Assembly (NCBI GenBank): GCA_016930215.1
Contig: JAFGHH010000032.1
Location: 1-41,756 of the forward strand
Source: Deltaproteobacteria bacterium
GTDB lineage: Bacteria > Myxococcota_A > Polyangia > DRWM01 > JAAZOP01
Reading direction: 5' to 3'
DNA length: 41,756 nucleotides
In this document: positions 37,101 through 41,756 of the stretch, piece after piece
How positions within the stretch are numbered: position 1 is the stretch's first letter
Layout of the letters: every line of letters starts with the position of its first letter
Translations under genes and position numbers: made by a program
Notes under the pieces: model-generated
Databases searched by the model: none
Told to the model about the DNA's origin: nothing
The model's input: the letters and a program-made list of their open reading frames with translations, nothing else

Positions 37101-39746
37101 CAGCGTATCGCCGAGCAACGCACCGATGCGGACCATCGTCGCGTACTTCTCGGTCGGATCCTCGAGGTGACCGAGCACGATCTCGAGCACGTGGGCCAGG
37201 GCGGCGGCCTGGTCGAGCTGCTCGTACAACGGCACGAGGGCCTGGGCCGCCGCGCGATTCGTCTCGTCGAGCTTCAGCACCTCCTGGTAGGCCGCGGCGG
37301 CGCGGTCGGCCTTCTGCAGCTTGTCGAGCCAGACCTGGGCGATCTTCATCTGTGCGCCGACCTTCTCCTCGGTCGATAGCCCGGCGCCGCCCGCCTCCTT
37401 CTCGACCAGGCGCACCAGCTCGTCCCAGCGCCCGTTCGTCTCCGTGTAGAACCCCTCCAGTTCGTCCCAGGCGCGGAGCGCGAGGAAACGCTTCTTGATC
37501 TGCTCCGGCGCGCGGCGGTCGTTCGGGTCCAGCTCCATGACCTGGCGCCAGATGCCGATCGACGAGCCGTCGTCGGCGACCTTGTCGCCGTACAACAGGC
37601 CGAGCTTGAGCAGGACATCCTTGCGGGCCGCGGCGTCCGCGACGAGGTCGACCTGCTGGCGCAGCACGTCGGCCAGCTTCTCGTACTCCTTGGCGCGCTC
37701 GTAGAGCGGCACGAGGGCCTGGAGGGCATCGACGTTCGCGGCGTCATAGGAGCGGGCCTGCTCCCAGAGCTGGATGCAGATCTCGGGCTTGCGGATCTTC
37801 TCCGTCGCCAGCTGCGCCAGCGCCACGGTGCGCTCGAGCCGCGCCAGGACGTCGTCCGTCGCCTCGATCTCCCGCCGCGCCAGGTTGACGAAGCTCTCCC
37901 AGTCCTTGCGCTGCTCGAAGATCTCCTTCAGGGCCGCGACCGCCACGAAGTTCGTCGGCTCGACGTCCAGCACCTTCTGGTACGCCTTGATCGCCTCGCC
38001 GACGTTGCGGAACTTTTCCTGGTACAGCTGGGCCACCTGCAGCAGCACCTCGACCTTGGCCACCGGATCGACCAGCGCGTCGGCCTTGGCCACGAGCAGC
38101 TTGACGTGGTCCGCCGGCCGGTTGAGCTGGTCGAACAGCGCGAGCAGCCGGTCGATCGCATCGACGTTCAACGGGTCGAGCTGGTGGGCCTGCTGGAGCG
38201 GCTGCAGAGCCGACGGCTTCTGGCCCATGTCCTCGAGGTAGGTGTCGGCCAGCTCGAACAGCAATTGCGTCCGCTCCGGGACGTCGGTCTCCGGCAGCTT
38301 GTCGATGGTCTTCTTGAACGCATCGACCAGGTAGTTCCACCGACGGGTCTGTCGGCAGACGCGCCGGATGCCCTCGATCACGGTCCGGGAAGGCGGCGCG
38401 GCGTCGAGCAACTTGCGCCAGGCGGCCAGGGCCTTGTCGACGCTGCTCGCCTCGAGCGCCGAGGCGTCGTCGGCCTGGGTCGCAAGGTCGGCGGGAAGGT
38501 CCTGGTCCAGCAGGTTGTCGGCGACGGCGGGAGCCGGGGCCGCGGGGGCCGGGGCCGCGGGGGCCTCCGCGGGGGCCTCCGCGGCGACGGACGCGGCCGC
38601 AGGTGCGTCCTGCTTCTCGACGGCCACCCCGGCCGCGGCCAGCTCGGCCAGCGCCGGGTGCCCCGGCGCCGCTTCGGCCAGCATCGTCGCCAACGGTCCG
38701 ACCAGCTCCGCCCCGTTCATCTCGCGCGCCAGCACCCACGCCCCCGTCGCCAGGTAGTACGCCCGGGCGTCGTCGGCTCCGGCGGCCGCGGCGGCGCGCG
38801 CGGTGAGATCCCGCACGCGTTGCTTCTCGCCGCGCGCCTTGTACAGGAGGAGCAGGAACTCGAACGTCCGCTCGTCGTCCGGCTGCAACTCGAACGCCAC
38901 CTCGTGCAGCGGGACGGCCGCGCCGGGGTCGTCGATCTGCGCCAACAGGCGGCAGGCCAGGGTGTGGGCCAGGCGACCACGCGTCCGCTCGTCGTCGGCG
39001 CGGTCGATCACCTCCCGTGCCAGCTTCTCGTGCTGGGCGGGCGAGGGGGCGTTGCCGAGGGCGCGGGCTTCGAGGTACAGGAGAGCGGTGTCATCGTCGG
39101 GGTCGAGCGCGGCCGCCTGGAGGAGGTCGGCGCGCGCGGAATCGTCGGCTCCGGCGACGACGGCCACGGCCGCGGCCCGCAGCAGGAGGCGCGCCGCCTT
39201 CGCCGGCTCCCCGGCGGAGGCCGCCGCCGCGGCCCGCAGGTCGGCCACGCGGGAACCCGGGTCGGTCTCGTCGGCGAAATCCTCGACCAGCCCCTGGATC
39301 TCGAGGTCGTCCGGGGCGTGGTACAGCGCCTGCTTGAACTCGGCGACGGCCTTGGCCGGGCTGCCCTGGATCAGGAGCGCCCAGCCGTAGTCGATGTGGG
39401 CGGACGCGGCCTGGACGACGGGCCCGTCGGCGGCCCGCTGGGCCTTCTTCAGCGCCTTGAACTCGATCTCGAACAGCTGCAGCAGCTTCTCGTCGACCTT
39501 CCCGCGCAGCCGCAGCAGCCGCCGCGCGCCGCGCAGGGCGTCGTAGCACTGCTTGTCGCTGCGGTAGGCCTCCTTGAAGGCCTTGTTCGCCTCGGACTGC
39601 TCGCCCAGGCGCGCCTCGCGCAGCAGGCCGGTGCGCAGCAGGAGCTGCGCCCGCGCAGGGCCCTCCGCCTGCCCGGCCTGCACCTCGAGCCGCTCGACCA
39701 GTTCCCGCCAGCTGCGAAATCCGTCGTACCGAAGGTTCTGCGCCAT
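28131..39746 (-). CDS. Giant TPR protein (3871 residues), AgmK/GltI-like
   Basis: A very large repeat protein. Residues 1 to about 3650 are helical repeats; from about residue 469 they fall into 72-residue units of two TPR-like hairpins, each starting with a (S/R)W-x-(E/D)L motif and containing AI-x-x-Y-x-x-(I/V)L-x-x-(D/N)P. An Ala/Pro-rich linker (about 382-410) separates the first repeats from the rest. The last 200 residues are a different domain: ELYVVPEQPGGLTF and SGVSPMELRFVTAKHLSSY resemble an M48 metallopeptidase whose HExxH has become H3714-L-S-S-Y. There is no signal peptide or membrane helix. Size and neighbours suggest a relative of AgmK/GltI, the giant TPR protein of the myxobacterial gliding machinery; this is inference. 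GAGGG precedes the ATG. Confidence 0.92.
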   Translation of the reverse strand: MAQNLRYDGFRSWRELVERLEVQAGQAEGPARAQLLLRTGLLREARLGEQSEANKAFKEAYRSDKQCYDALRGARRLLRLRGKVDEKLLQLFEIEFKALKKAQRAADGPVVQAASAHIDYGWALLIQGSPAKAVAEFKQALYHAPDDLEIQGLVEDFADETDPGSRVADLRAAAAASAGEPAKAARLLLRAAAVAVVAGADDSARADLLQAAALDPDDDTALLYLEARALGNAPSPAQHEKLAREVIDRADDERTRGRLAHTLACRLLAQIDDPGAAVPLHEVAFELQPDDERTFEFLLLLYKARGEKQRVRDLTARAAAAAGADDARAYYLATGAWVLAREMNGAELVGPLATMLAEAAPGHPALAELAAAGVAVEKQDAPAAASVAAEAPAEAPAAPAPAAPAPAVADNLLDQDLPADLATQADDASALEASSVDKALAAWRKLLDAAPPSRTVIEGIRRVCRQTRRWNYLVDAFKKTIDKLPETDVPERTQLLFELADTYLEDMGQKPSALQPLQQAHQLDPLNVDAIDRLLALFDQLNRPADHVKLLVAKADALVDPVAKVEVLLQVAQLYQEKFRNVGEAIKAYQKVLDVEPTNFVAVAALKEIFEQRKDWESFVNLARREIEATDDVLARLERTVALAQLATEKIRKPEICIQLWEQARSYDAANVDALQALVPLYERAKEYEKLADVLRQQVDLVADAAARKDVLLKLGLLYGDKVADDGSSIGIWRQVMELDPNDRRAPEQIKKRFLALRAWDELEGFYTETNGRWDELVRLVEKEAGGAGLSTEEKVGAQMKIAQVWLDKLQKADRAAAAYQEVLKLDETNRAAAQALVPLYEQLDQAAALAHVLEIVLGHLEDPTEKYATMVRIGALLGDTLQDAGQAFAWYARAFELDPTQPELHEALERVAGQAGKVETLVGLFRGALKGGQVVDQLAMRQRTARLLDEGLGRPEEALKDWEEVLQGDPTNADALLAIERLYTQMGRFQDLLEILDKRRGIAASAEEENQILVHIARVWEEALNNRDEAINVYRQVLDARGDDPEILRALQRLYEDAERWADLLEMVERQRMLAAPGTPEYRDLVFRVAQICQTRLGDLGRAVEGYRSILEEDPGFQPAVDALEPALADAEHRAEVAGLLAGIFEQREDWPNLVRVTEVLADVADLADEKIGHLRRIAEIQVQRLAQPDRAFETHQRALRLSPQDEQVLVDIEQLASLLDAWPTVTRLLVEVVEAVEEREVRLRLWLKVATIRENFLSDPKGATLAYQKALEADGTALDALDALERLFESEERHEELQDIYRRRVSIEVDPGRKEFYYAQMAFIHDEILGRSDDAIACYRDILAFDPSNDKALRALELLYRRLERWAELADVFGRLLEKAETPEEGTALKLQLAELRYRQMKEVDVAIDLYREILEADAHQGEAVRALEQILAQPDFELTVARTLEPVYRELQDFPKLIAVQEILVKHAETAHEKVDLLHQVAQLHEVAGDNPEEALNVYARALHEDPADEPTLEHIERLARVLGRPERLVLAIEQEVGRVEDLDLLVRLHARAAEMAEREMGDLDRAIQHHRAVLAKDPSSMDALASLERIYATTERYEDLALVYLKKAEVVQDPAEVKEQFFQAGRIYEEILDRRDRAIAVFLSLHEFDPEDMAAIDKLILLYMTGQSWNELLALYEKKSDLVGDLEEKKRILLEMGAVFRLEVKDQQRAIDTYKRILELDPLDVQAIAQLDELYEETESWHELLHILERESDIATDPNDVLAYRFRAGRIWEQRLDNVPRAIELYRGVLDANPEHQPAIGALEALMTAGKEALSAAAVLGPLYEQAGEWRKLIATYEVEIAQSDDAFGKVELLHKVAELYERPDRLNEPENAFSAYAKAFRIDPLNELSLESLERIASMLELWAKLSALYDEGVASAAEPDLKVALGLRAARVYEEEESKPVDAILRLRGVLEVDPENNAALRGLDRLYRATAAWRELVEILPREEGIAENEDEALMFKFDRGQVLQQELQDVSGAITAYREILDINPQHAATRASLELLYAEGAQQMEIAGILEPIYQAGDEWERLARLLEHKVELYEEPVERIEVIQRIAELYENRLGAPESAFQWLGRGLLLAPDDDRTADELDRLAPTLMTGWEDLARIYAQILTTVEAGDIKLRAGKKLAYIYEEQIGDAERTQQVWEHLLEVDGHDPDVLVALDRIYSATLGWERLSEILKRRVEVEGSRDEQVEILTRLGRLHLADLGDMAGSEVAFRRIIDQLGTAHLPALEGLEQIYGQTGEWPKLYEVYRKQADAVLGEAAQSEVFAKMALLAADALEKPDEAVALWQRVLDIRGEEPEPLRNLIGLYEQLGRWDDVGQTVDRLVNIVDDEQERSALYLKVGDIRHQQLGRPLEALDAYQQALDLDSMNVMALRRKATIHAESEAWEDLIETLQRLVDVGEGQLAPEELAETYAQMGTVLAERLERTYEAIDAWRKVLVHAPRDPQALDRLEALLKREERWQEVVEVLEQRVELLGTAEEQIALWREVADLWKDRIGERNGSTTALEAILALQPDHEPTFLELEQAYTDYERWDELVALYGRKYQLLEGHPAQRAIVLTKIGRIYLDKKHDEVSAYGVYKAAYLEDFNNLQIAAELERVANAAQSWDDLLATLSAKIAELGPSRPAIPLYLAAGRWYARQLKRLDYAIQIYATVLGKIDSANVDALLFLADAYRDMKQWPALVQTLTRCIEVVDDKQRKKEIYVQLGQTQEEILNDEHEAMAAYRAAIDIDADHPVALAALDRLYRHAERWEDLVPIVERRIGIEQDETLLIELKLDLAELFEDRLGRDDHAIKVYRDVLDRDGSNERALKGLERLYARSERWQDLLDILELELDHAESERERLTLLERMAAMLEEEFLRHEDAAARLEQVLEIDPRSENALTGLERLYRQLQRWEELATTYGRHVDAVVERPLKIQHLKSQADVFLTNLADPDRAVESLRQVLDHDPDDGEALDHLAALLDQRGDAAGSLEMLERLAGVATTDPLQQVDILTRVGTVLEKQLNDRAGAIIRFEQALAIVPEHLTALTALREIYVDNQEWVLSARILDREQEATPSERQRSRVLTLRGQILQQQLNNEAEAVSCFEQSLQLDPENDEAGEPLVAIYMRDQQYDKADPVLDMLLRRFQGKRTAQELRPLHMASAEAAEALGNTDKALRELRVAYQADPSDLEVIRRTANVHYKRKEWDGSFKFYQMILVQHMDKLAAGEKVEIYFRLGNIKMAVKEVRKALNMYEKALDLDPNHRTTLDALVALFEGQRDFEQVIHFKKQKAETAPDDEKFQLLDEIGDIWREKLNNIHKAIQSYVDALGVKADDRLVLVKLLKLYTETKQWPKAIEVAQRVVLQETEPKRLAAYYQLIATTYRDEIKDTDKAIDFFDKALDADAENLKNFEAIEKILTPRRDWKALERAYRRMIKRLPETGKELLKETFLHNLGEIARTRLKNFELAAECFRLASDINPDNRMRHEILAELYVMMPGRWEDAVQEHQALLRQDPKRVESYRALRRIYQDAGKADETWCLCAALTFLNKAEANEKQFFEQYRPKSPPAVRGTVGTESWYKYLYHHEENVYVSKIFESITPAVRQGMVTSTKAFGLRRKDLQDPATSQLALAKSLRDAAIGLGLPLPELYVVPEQPGGLTFAFTEPPASVAGADYLSGVSPMELRFVTAKHLSSYRREHYLQYLLHTTAGQMQVSLTQVLLMYLYAAVKLGMPDAEVPTNDAVMQVAKHLQQHTMPQDREMLHAAAIRFLDNPVKNIKPWMIAADLTGDRAGLLLCGDLPTAAKMMTRVPSLVTDLTPTQRVTELCVFAISDGYFRLRKELGISLGTG
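29600..38350 (-). repeat. Protein-level tandem array of 72-residue double-TPR units
   Basis: Successive (R/S)W-x-(E/D)L motifs are exactly 72 residues (216 bases) apart wherever counted, for example between RWEDLVPIV, RWQDLLDIL and RWEEL, and between SWNELLALY and SWHELLHIL. The units are similar in pattern but diverged in DNA, so this is an old protein repeat and not a recent DNA duplication. Boundaries are approximate. Confidence 0.8.
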
Positions 39747-39802
39747 GTCCTATCGCCCTCTTCGCCGAACACGCCCGGGAAACAAGCGGAGCGACGGCCC
39801 GC

Positions 39803-39832
39803 GCCGCGCCCCGCGCCGCCGCGCCCCGCGCC
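39803..39832. repeat. Perfect 15-base tandem duplication
   Basis: GCCGCGCCCCGCGCC occurs twice head to tail in the gap between the lipoprotein stop and the giant TPR start. It is likely a slippage product and has no evident function. Confidence 0.7.
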
Positions 39833-39833
39833 G

Positions 39834-40832
39834 CTAGCGGTTGGGATCGTAGCCCGTCGATGTCACGCAGACTTCCTGTTCGAGCTGCACCGCGTAGTTG
39901 CGCAGGGTCGCCAGCTCGGGATCCGACGCGGAGATGCCCGCGATCGCCTCGCGCGCCGCCGTGCACGCCTTGGGAATGTCCCCGTTCATCTGGAAGACCT
40001 GCGCCAGCTGCAGCCGCAGCATCGGCCGGTTGCTGTACTCCTCGTCGATGGATTGATACTTCGCGATCGACTTCTCGCGGAACCCCTTCTGCGTCGCCTC
40101 GTCGGTCTCGACCGTGGCCCGCCAAGCATACAACTGCCCCAACTCGTACGACATGTCGGGCAGCAGGCTCTGACCGTCGGCCGACAGGTCCGGAAGCTCG
40201 GCCAGCCGGTCGGTCGTGCCCAACGCCTGCTCGGCCAGCGTGAACAGGTCGTCGCGGTAGAAGATCTTCCACATCAGACCGTACAGCCGGCCCAGTTCGA
40301 GATACGAACCGACGGCCAGGGGGTCGAGGTCGATGGCCTTGCGGTAGTCCTCGGCCGCACCTTTGAACGACATCATCGCCTTGCGGCAGCGCGCACGCAG
40401 CAGGAAGTACTCGGACAACGTGCCGTTGAGCTCGATCGCCCGCGAGATCTGCTCCTCGATCCTGGCCAGGTACTGGTCGCGGTCCGCCGAACCGGCCGAG
40501 CCTTGGTAGATTTCCCAGTACTTGCCCGCCAGCTCGTAGCGCCAGGTCGCATTGTTCTTGTCCAACTCCACCGAACGCTCGAAGTCGGAGATCGCGTCCT
40601 GGACCAGGCCCTCCTTGCACAGGATCGCCGCCCGCGTGTGGTACGCGGCCGCGTTCTCCGGGTCGGCGGAGATGGCCAACTGCAGCTTCGACTTGGCCGC
40701 GGCAAGGTCGTTGAGGCTGGCCTTCTCGAGCGCCTGGTTGACCAGGCGGTTCGAGTCGTCCCGCTTGCCGCCGCACGCCCCGAGCAGTACGACGCAAAGA
40801 CACACCACCCCGAATCCACGCAAGCGCTCCAT
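39834..40832 (-). CDS. TPR lipoprotein, AglT/GltE-like
   Basis: A 332-residue lipoprotein. The signal peptide ends in the lipobox VLLGAC with the acylated cysteine at residue 20, followed by GGKRDDSN; position +2 is glycine rather than aspartate, which favours transfer to the outer membrane. The mature part is TPR repeats (AAYHTRAAILCKEGLVQDAI, DYRKAIDLDPLAVGSYLELG and further units) to the C-terminus. ATG 40832 gives the signal peptide and has AGGAGG about 10 bases upstream; a longer open frame to 40865 does not. It has its own promoter and lies 87 bases before the giant TPR gene, which may be read through from it. AglT/GltE of the myxobacterial Glt complex is also a TPR lipoprotein; the relation is inferred from type and neighbours. 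Confidence 0.87.
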   Translation of the reverse strand: MERLRGFGVVCLCVVLLGACGGKRDDSNRLVNQALEKASLNDLAAAKSKLQLAISADPENAAAYHTRAAILCKEGLVQDAISDFERSVELDKNNATWRYELAGKYWEIYQGSAGSADRDQYLARIEEQISRAIELNGTLSEYFLLRARCRKAMMSFKGAAEDYRKAIDLDPLAVGSYLELGRLYGLMWKIFYRDDLFTLAEQALGTTDRLAELPDLSADGQSLLPDMSYELGQLYAWRATVETDEATQKGFREKSIAKYQSIDEEYSNRPMLRLQLAQVFQMNGDIPKACTAAREAIAGISASDPELATLRNYAVQLEQEVCVTSTGYDPNR

Positions 40833-40896
40833 GGTCTCCAACCTCCTGTTTCCCGCCGGGCGCAACCCCCGGAGCCGCCACCAACGGCGGGGGCCG

Positions 40897-40926
40897 ATGA
40901 TACCGGATAACCGAGCCTGGTGTAAA
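40897..40926 (-). promoter_or_regulatory. Sigma-70-type promoter for the TPR lipoprotein gene
   Basis: On the minus strand TTTACA (40926-40921) and TATCAT (40902-40897) are each five of six to consensus, with an 18-base spacer. The predicted start near 40890 gives a leader of about 58 bases to the ATG at 40832. It is the best promoter match in the window. Confidence 0.6.
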
Positions 40927-40958
40927 CGGATTCCGTCGGCCGGACCCCCCGTCCTTGC

Positions 40959-41009
40959 GCCGCTTCCCGGGCCCGCGAAGCGGCCCGCTCCCGGTGTCCG
41001 GAGCCGGGA
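40959..41009 (-). terminator. Two GC-rich hairpins downstream of the AgmX-like gene
   Basis: GCCGCTTC/GAAGCGGC (40959-40966 and 40977-40984) is an eight-base stem with a ten-base loop, and TCCCGG/CCGGGA (40989-40994 and 41004-41009) is a six-base stem. They lie between the stop at 41067 and the next promoter, so they may end the AgmX-like transcript. No U-tract follows. Confidence 0.35.
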
Positions 41010-41066
41010 CCGTCGGGGTAGGTTGTCGGGGCGGGGAACGGAGCGGGAAGGGAAGGAACGGGCGGT

Positions 41067-41756
41067 CTAGCCGCCGCCACCCTCGTCGCCGACCATCTGC
41101 AGCATGAACGGATAGGTGCAGGCGGTGACGCCGTCGGCTTGCGGGAAGCTCATGCGCTTGACGACGGCCGTGATGCACTGGCCCAGGGTGTCGTCCCCGG
41201 TGGTGTTGCCGGCCGGCTCGGCGCTCTGCACGTTGCCCTGCGGGGCGATGACGAACTTCACCGTCACGCGGCCCTGCAGCTCGGGCGCGGACCGCAACGC
41301 AGCCTCGTAGCAGTGACGGATGCGGCCGCGGTGCTGGGCGACGATGCGGCGGATGACCTCCTTGGAGAGGCCACCGAAGGTGGTCGCGTCACCGAGCCGC
41401 AGGTCCGGGGCGCGGCCGGTGCGTCCGGAGAGGTCGGGCCCGAAGCGACTGCCGTCGCGCCCGCGCCCCATCCGGCCGCCGCCGCGGCCGAAGCCGACGC
41501 CGTCGCCGGTGCCGTAGCCGTGACCCATCTGACCGACGTCGCCGAGGCCGAATCCGTAGATGTTGGAGCCGCCGCCGCCGGCGCCGGTGCCGAACATCCC
41601 GAGGCCGCCGACGCCGTAGGCATCGCCGTACTCGGAGCCCATCAGGTGGCCCCGGGCATTGACCGGGTCGTTGCCGAGCGCCGTGGAATACGGGGAGAAC
41701 GGCGAGGTCGGCGCGTTGCTCTGGAGGGCCTGGAGGGCCGAAACGGCGCCGAACTG
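41067..41756 (-). CDS. AgmX/PglI-type C-terminal domain protein, N-terminus beyond window
   Basis: Only the last 229 residues are visible; the frame is open to the right edge. The visible part begins with QFGAVSALQALQSN, then a glycine-rich stretch (GTGAGGGGSNIYGFGLGD and more) and a TonB-like C-terminal domain of about 100 residues: SKEVIRRIVAQHRGRIRHCY, GRVTVKFVIAPQGNV, LGQCITAVVKRMSFP and TYPFML. The conserved paired cysteines (HCYE and QCITA) are those of the AgmX/PglI C-terminal family found in myxobacterial motility and envelope proteins, where the N-terminus is cytoplasmic and joined by one membrane helix. The true start is not visible; an internal Met at 41642 is not the start, because family-like sequence continues upstream of it. 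It is followed by the TPR lipoprotein and giant TPR genes. Confidence 0.88.
   Translation of the reverse strand, partial: QFGAVSALQALQSNAPTSPFSPYSTALGNDPVNARGHLMGSEYGDAYGVGGLGMFGTGAGGGGSNIYGFGLGDVGQMGHGYGTGDGVGFGRGGGRMGRGRDGSRFGPDLSGRTGRAPDLRLGDATTFGGLSKEVIRRIVAQHRGRIRHCYEAALRSAPELQGRVTVKFVIAPQGNVQSAEPAGNTTGDDTLGQCITAVVKRMSFPQADGVTACTYPFMLQMVGDEGGGG

Noticed and set aside
27966-37379. Plus-strand open frame of over 3100 codons opposite the giant TPR gene
   Set aside because: It is low-complexity, rich in Leu/Arg/Val/Gln/Asp, has no domain or ribosome site and mirrors the codon bias of the TPR gene. High GC removes stops on the opposite strand.
29600-38350. A CRISPR array or DNA tandem repeat
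   Set aside because: The 216-base period is at protein level only; the DNA of the units is diverged and reads as one open frame.

Overview
This is a gene-dense, high-GC bacterial chromosome segment (about two thirds G+C by eye) that carries the replication-origin neighbourhood. Several features point to Myxococcota or a related former-deltaproteobacterial lineage: an AgmX/PglI-type C-terminal domain, a giant TPR protein beside a TPR lipoprotein, a zinc-ribbon kinase-like protein with CxxC...CPxDG spacing, a CGIASR...RRR tail resembling MYXO-CTERM sorting signals, and an E. coli-length GyrB. No tRNA, rRNA, insertion sequence or CRISPR array was seen.

Layout. Positions 1-6565: priA (running off the left edge) overlapped by an export-gate gene of the FlhB/SctU family, then on the other strand a long secreted subtilisin-like protease continuous in frame with a TonB-like module, then a convergent outer-membrane barrel protein. 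Positions 6566-12467: dnaA, a spacer that looks like oriC (DnaA boxes, AT-rich stretch, switch of strand composition), dnaN and gyrB, with no recF between dnaN and gyrB. Positions 12468-17954: a promoter with a perfect palindrome over its -35 box, an unknown envelope protein, a membrane pseudokinase with C-terminal TPRs, a rubrerythrin-like diiron protein and an APC-family amino acid permease.

Positions 17980-25415 form one minus-strand operon of ten genes, several with ATGA stop/start overlaps: P-loop ATPase, ferredoxin, 2-oxoacid:ferredoxin oxidoreductase alpha, beta and gamma, NuoE-like, NuoF-like, a short NuoG-like iron-sulfur protein, a four-cluster ferredoxin and an unknown zinc-ribbon protein. 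Together they would couple oxidation or synthesis of a 2-oxoacid to ferredoxin and NAD(H), possibly by flavin-based electron bifurcation. No hydrogenase catalytic subunit is present.

Positions 25436-41756: an unknown multi-spanning membrane protein, a secreted protein of six IPT/TIG domains, a 3871-residue protein built of 72-residue double-TPR units with a degenerate M48-peptidase-like C-terminus, a TPR lipoprotein, and the C-terminal part of an AgmX/PglI-like protein. The last three resemble parts of the Agl-Glt envelope machinery of myxobacteria. The most unusual items are the protease-TonB fusion, the 2-oxoacid/NAD redox operon, the pseudokinase and the giant TPR protein with its partners.
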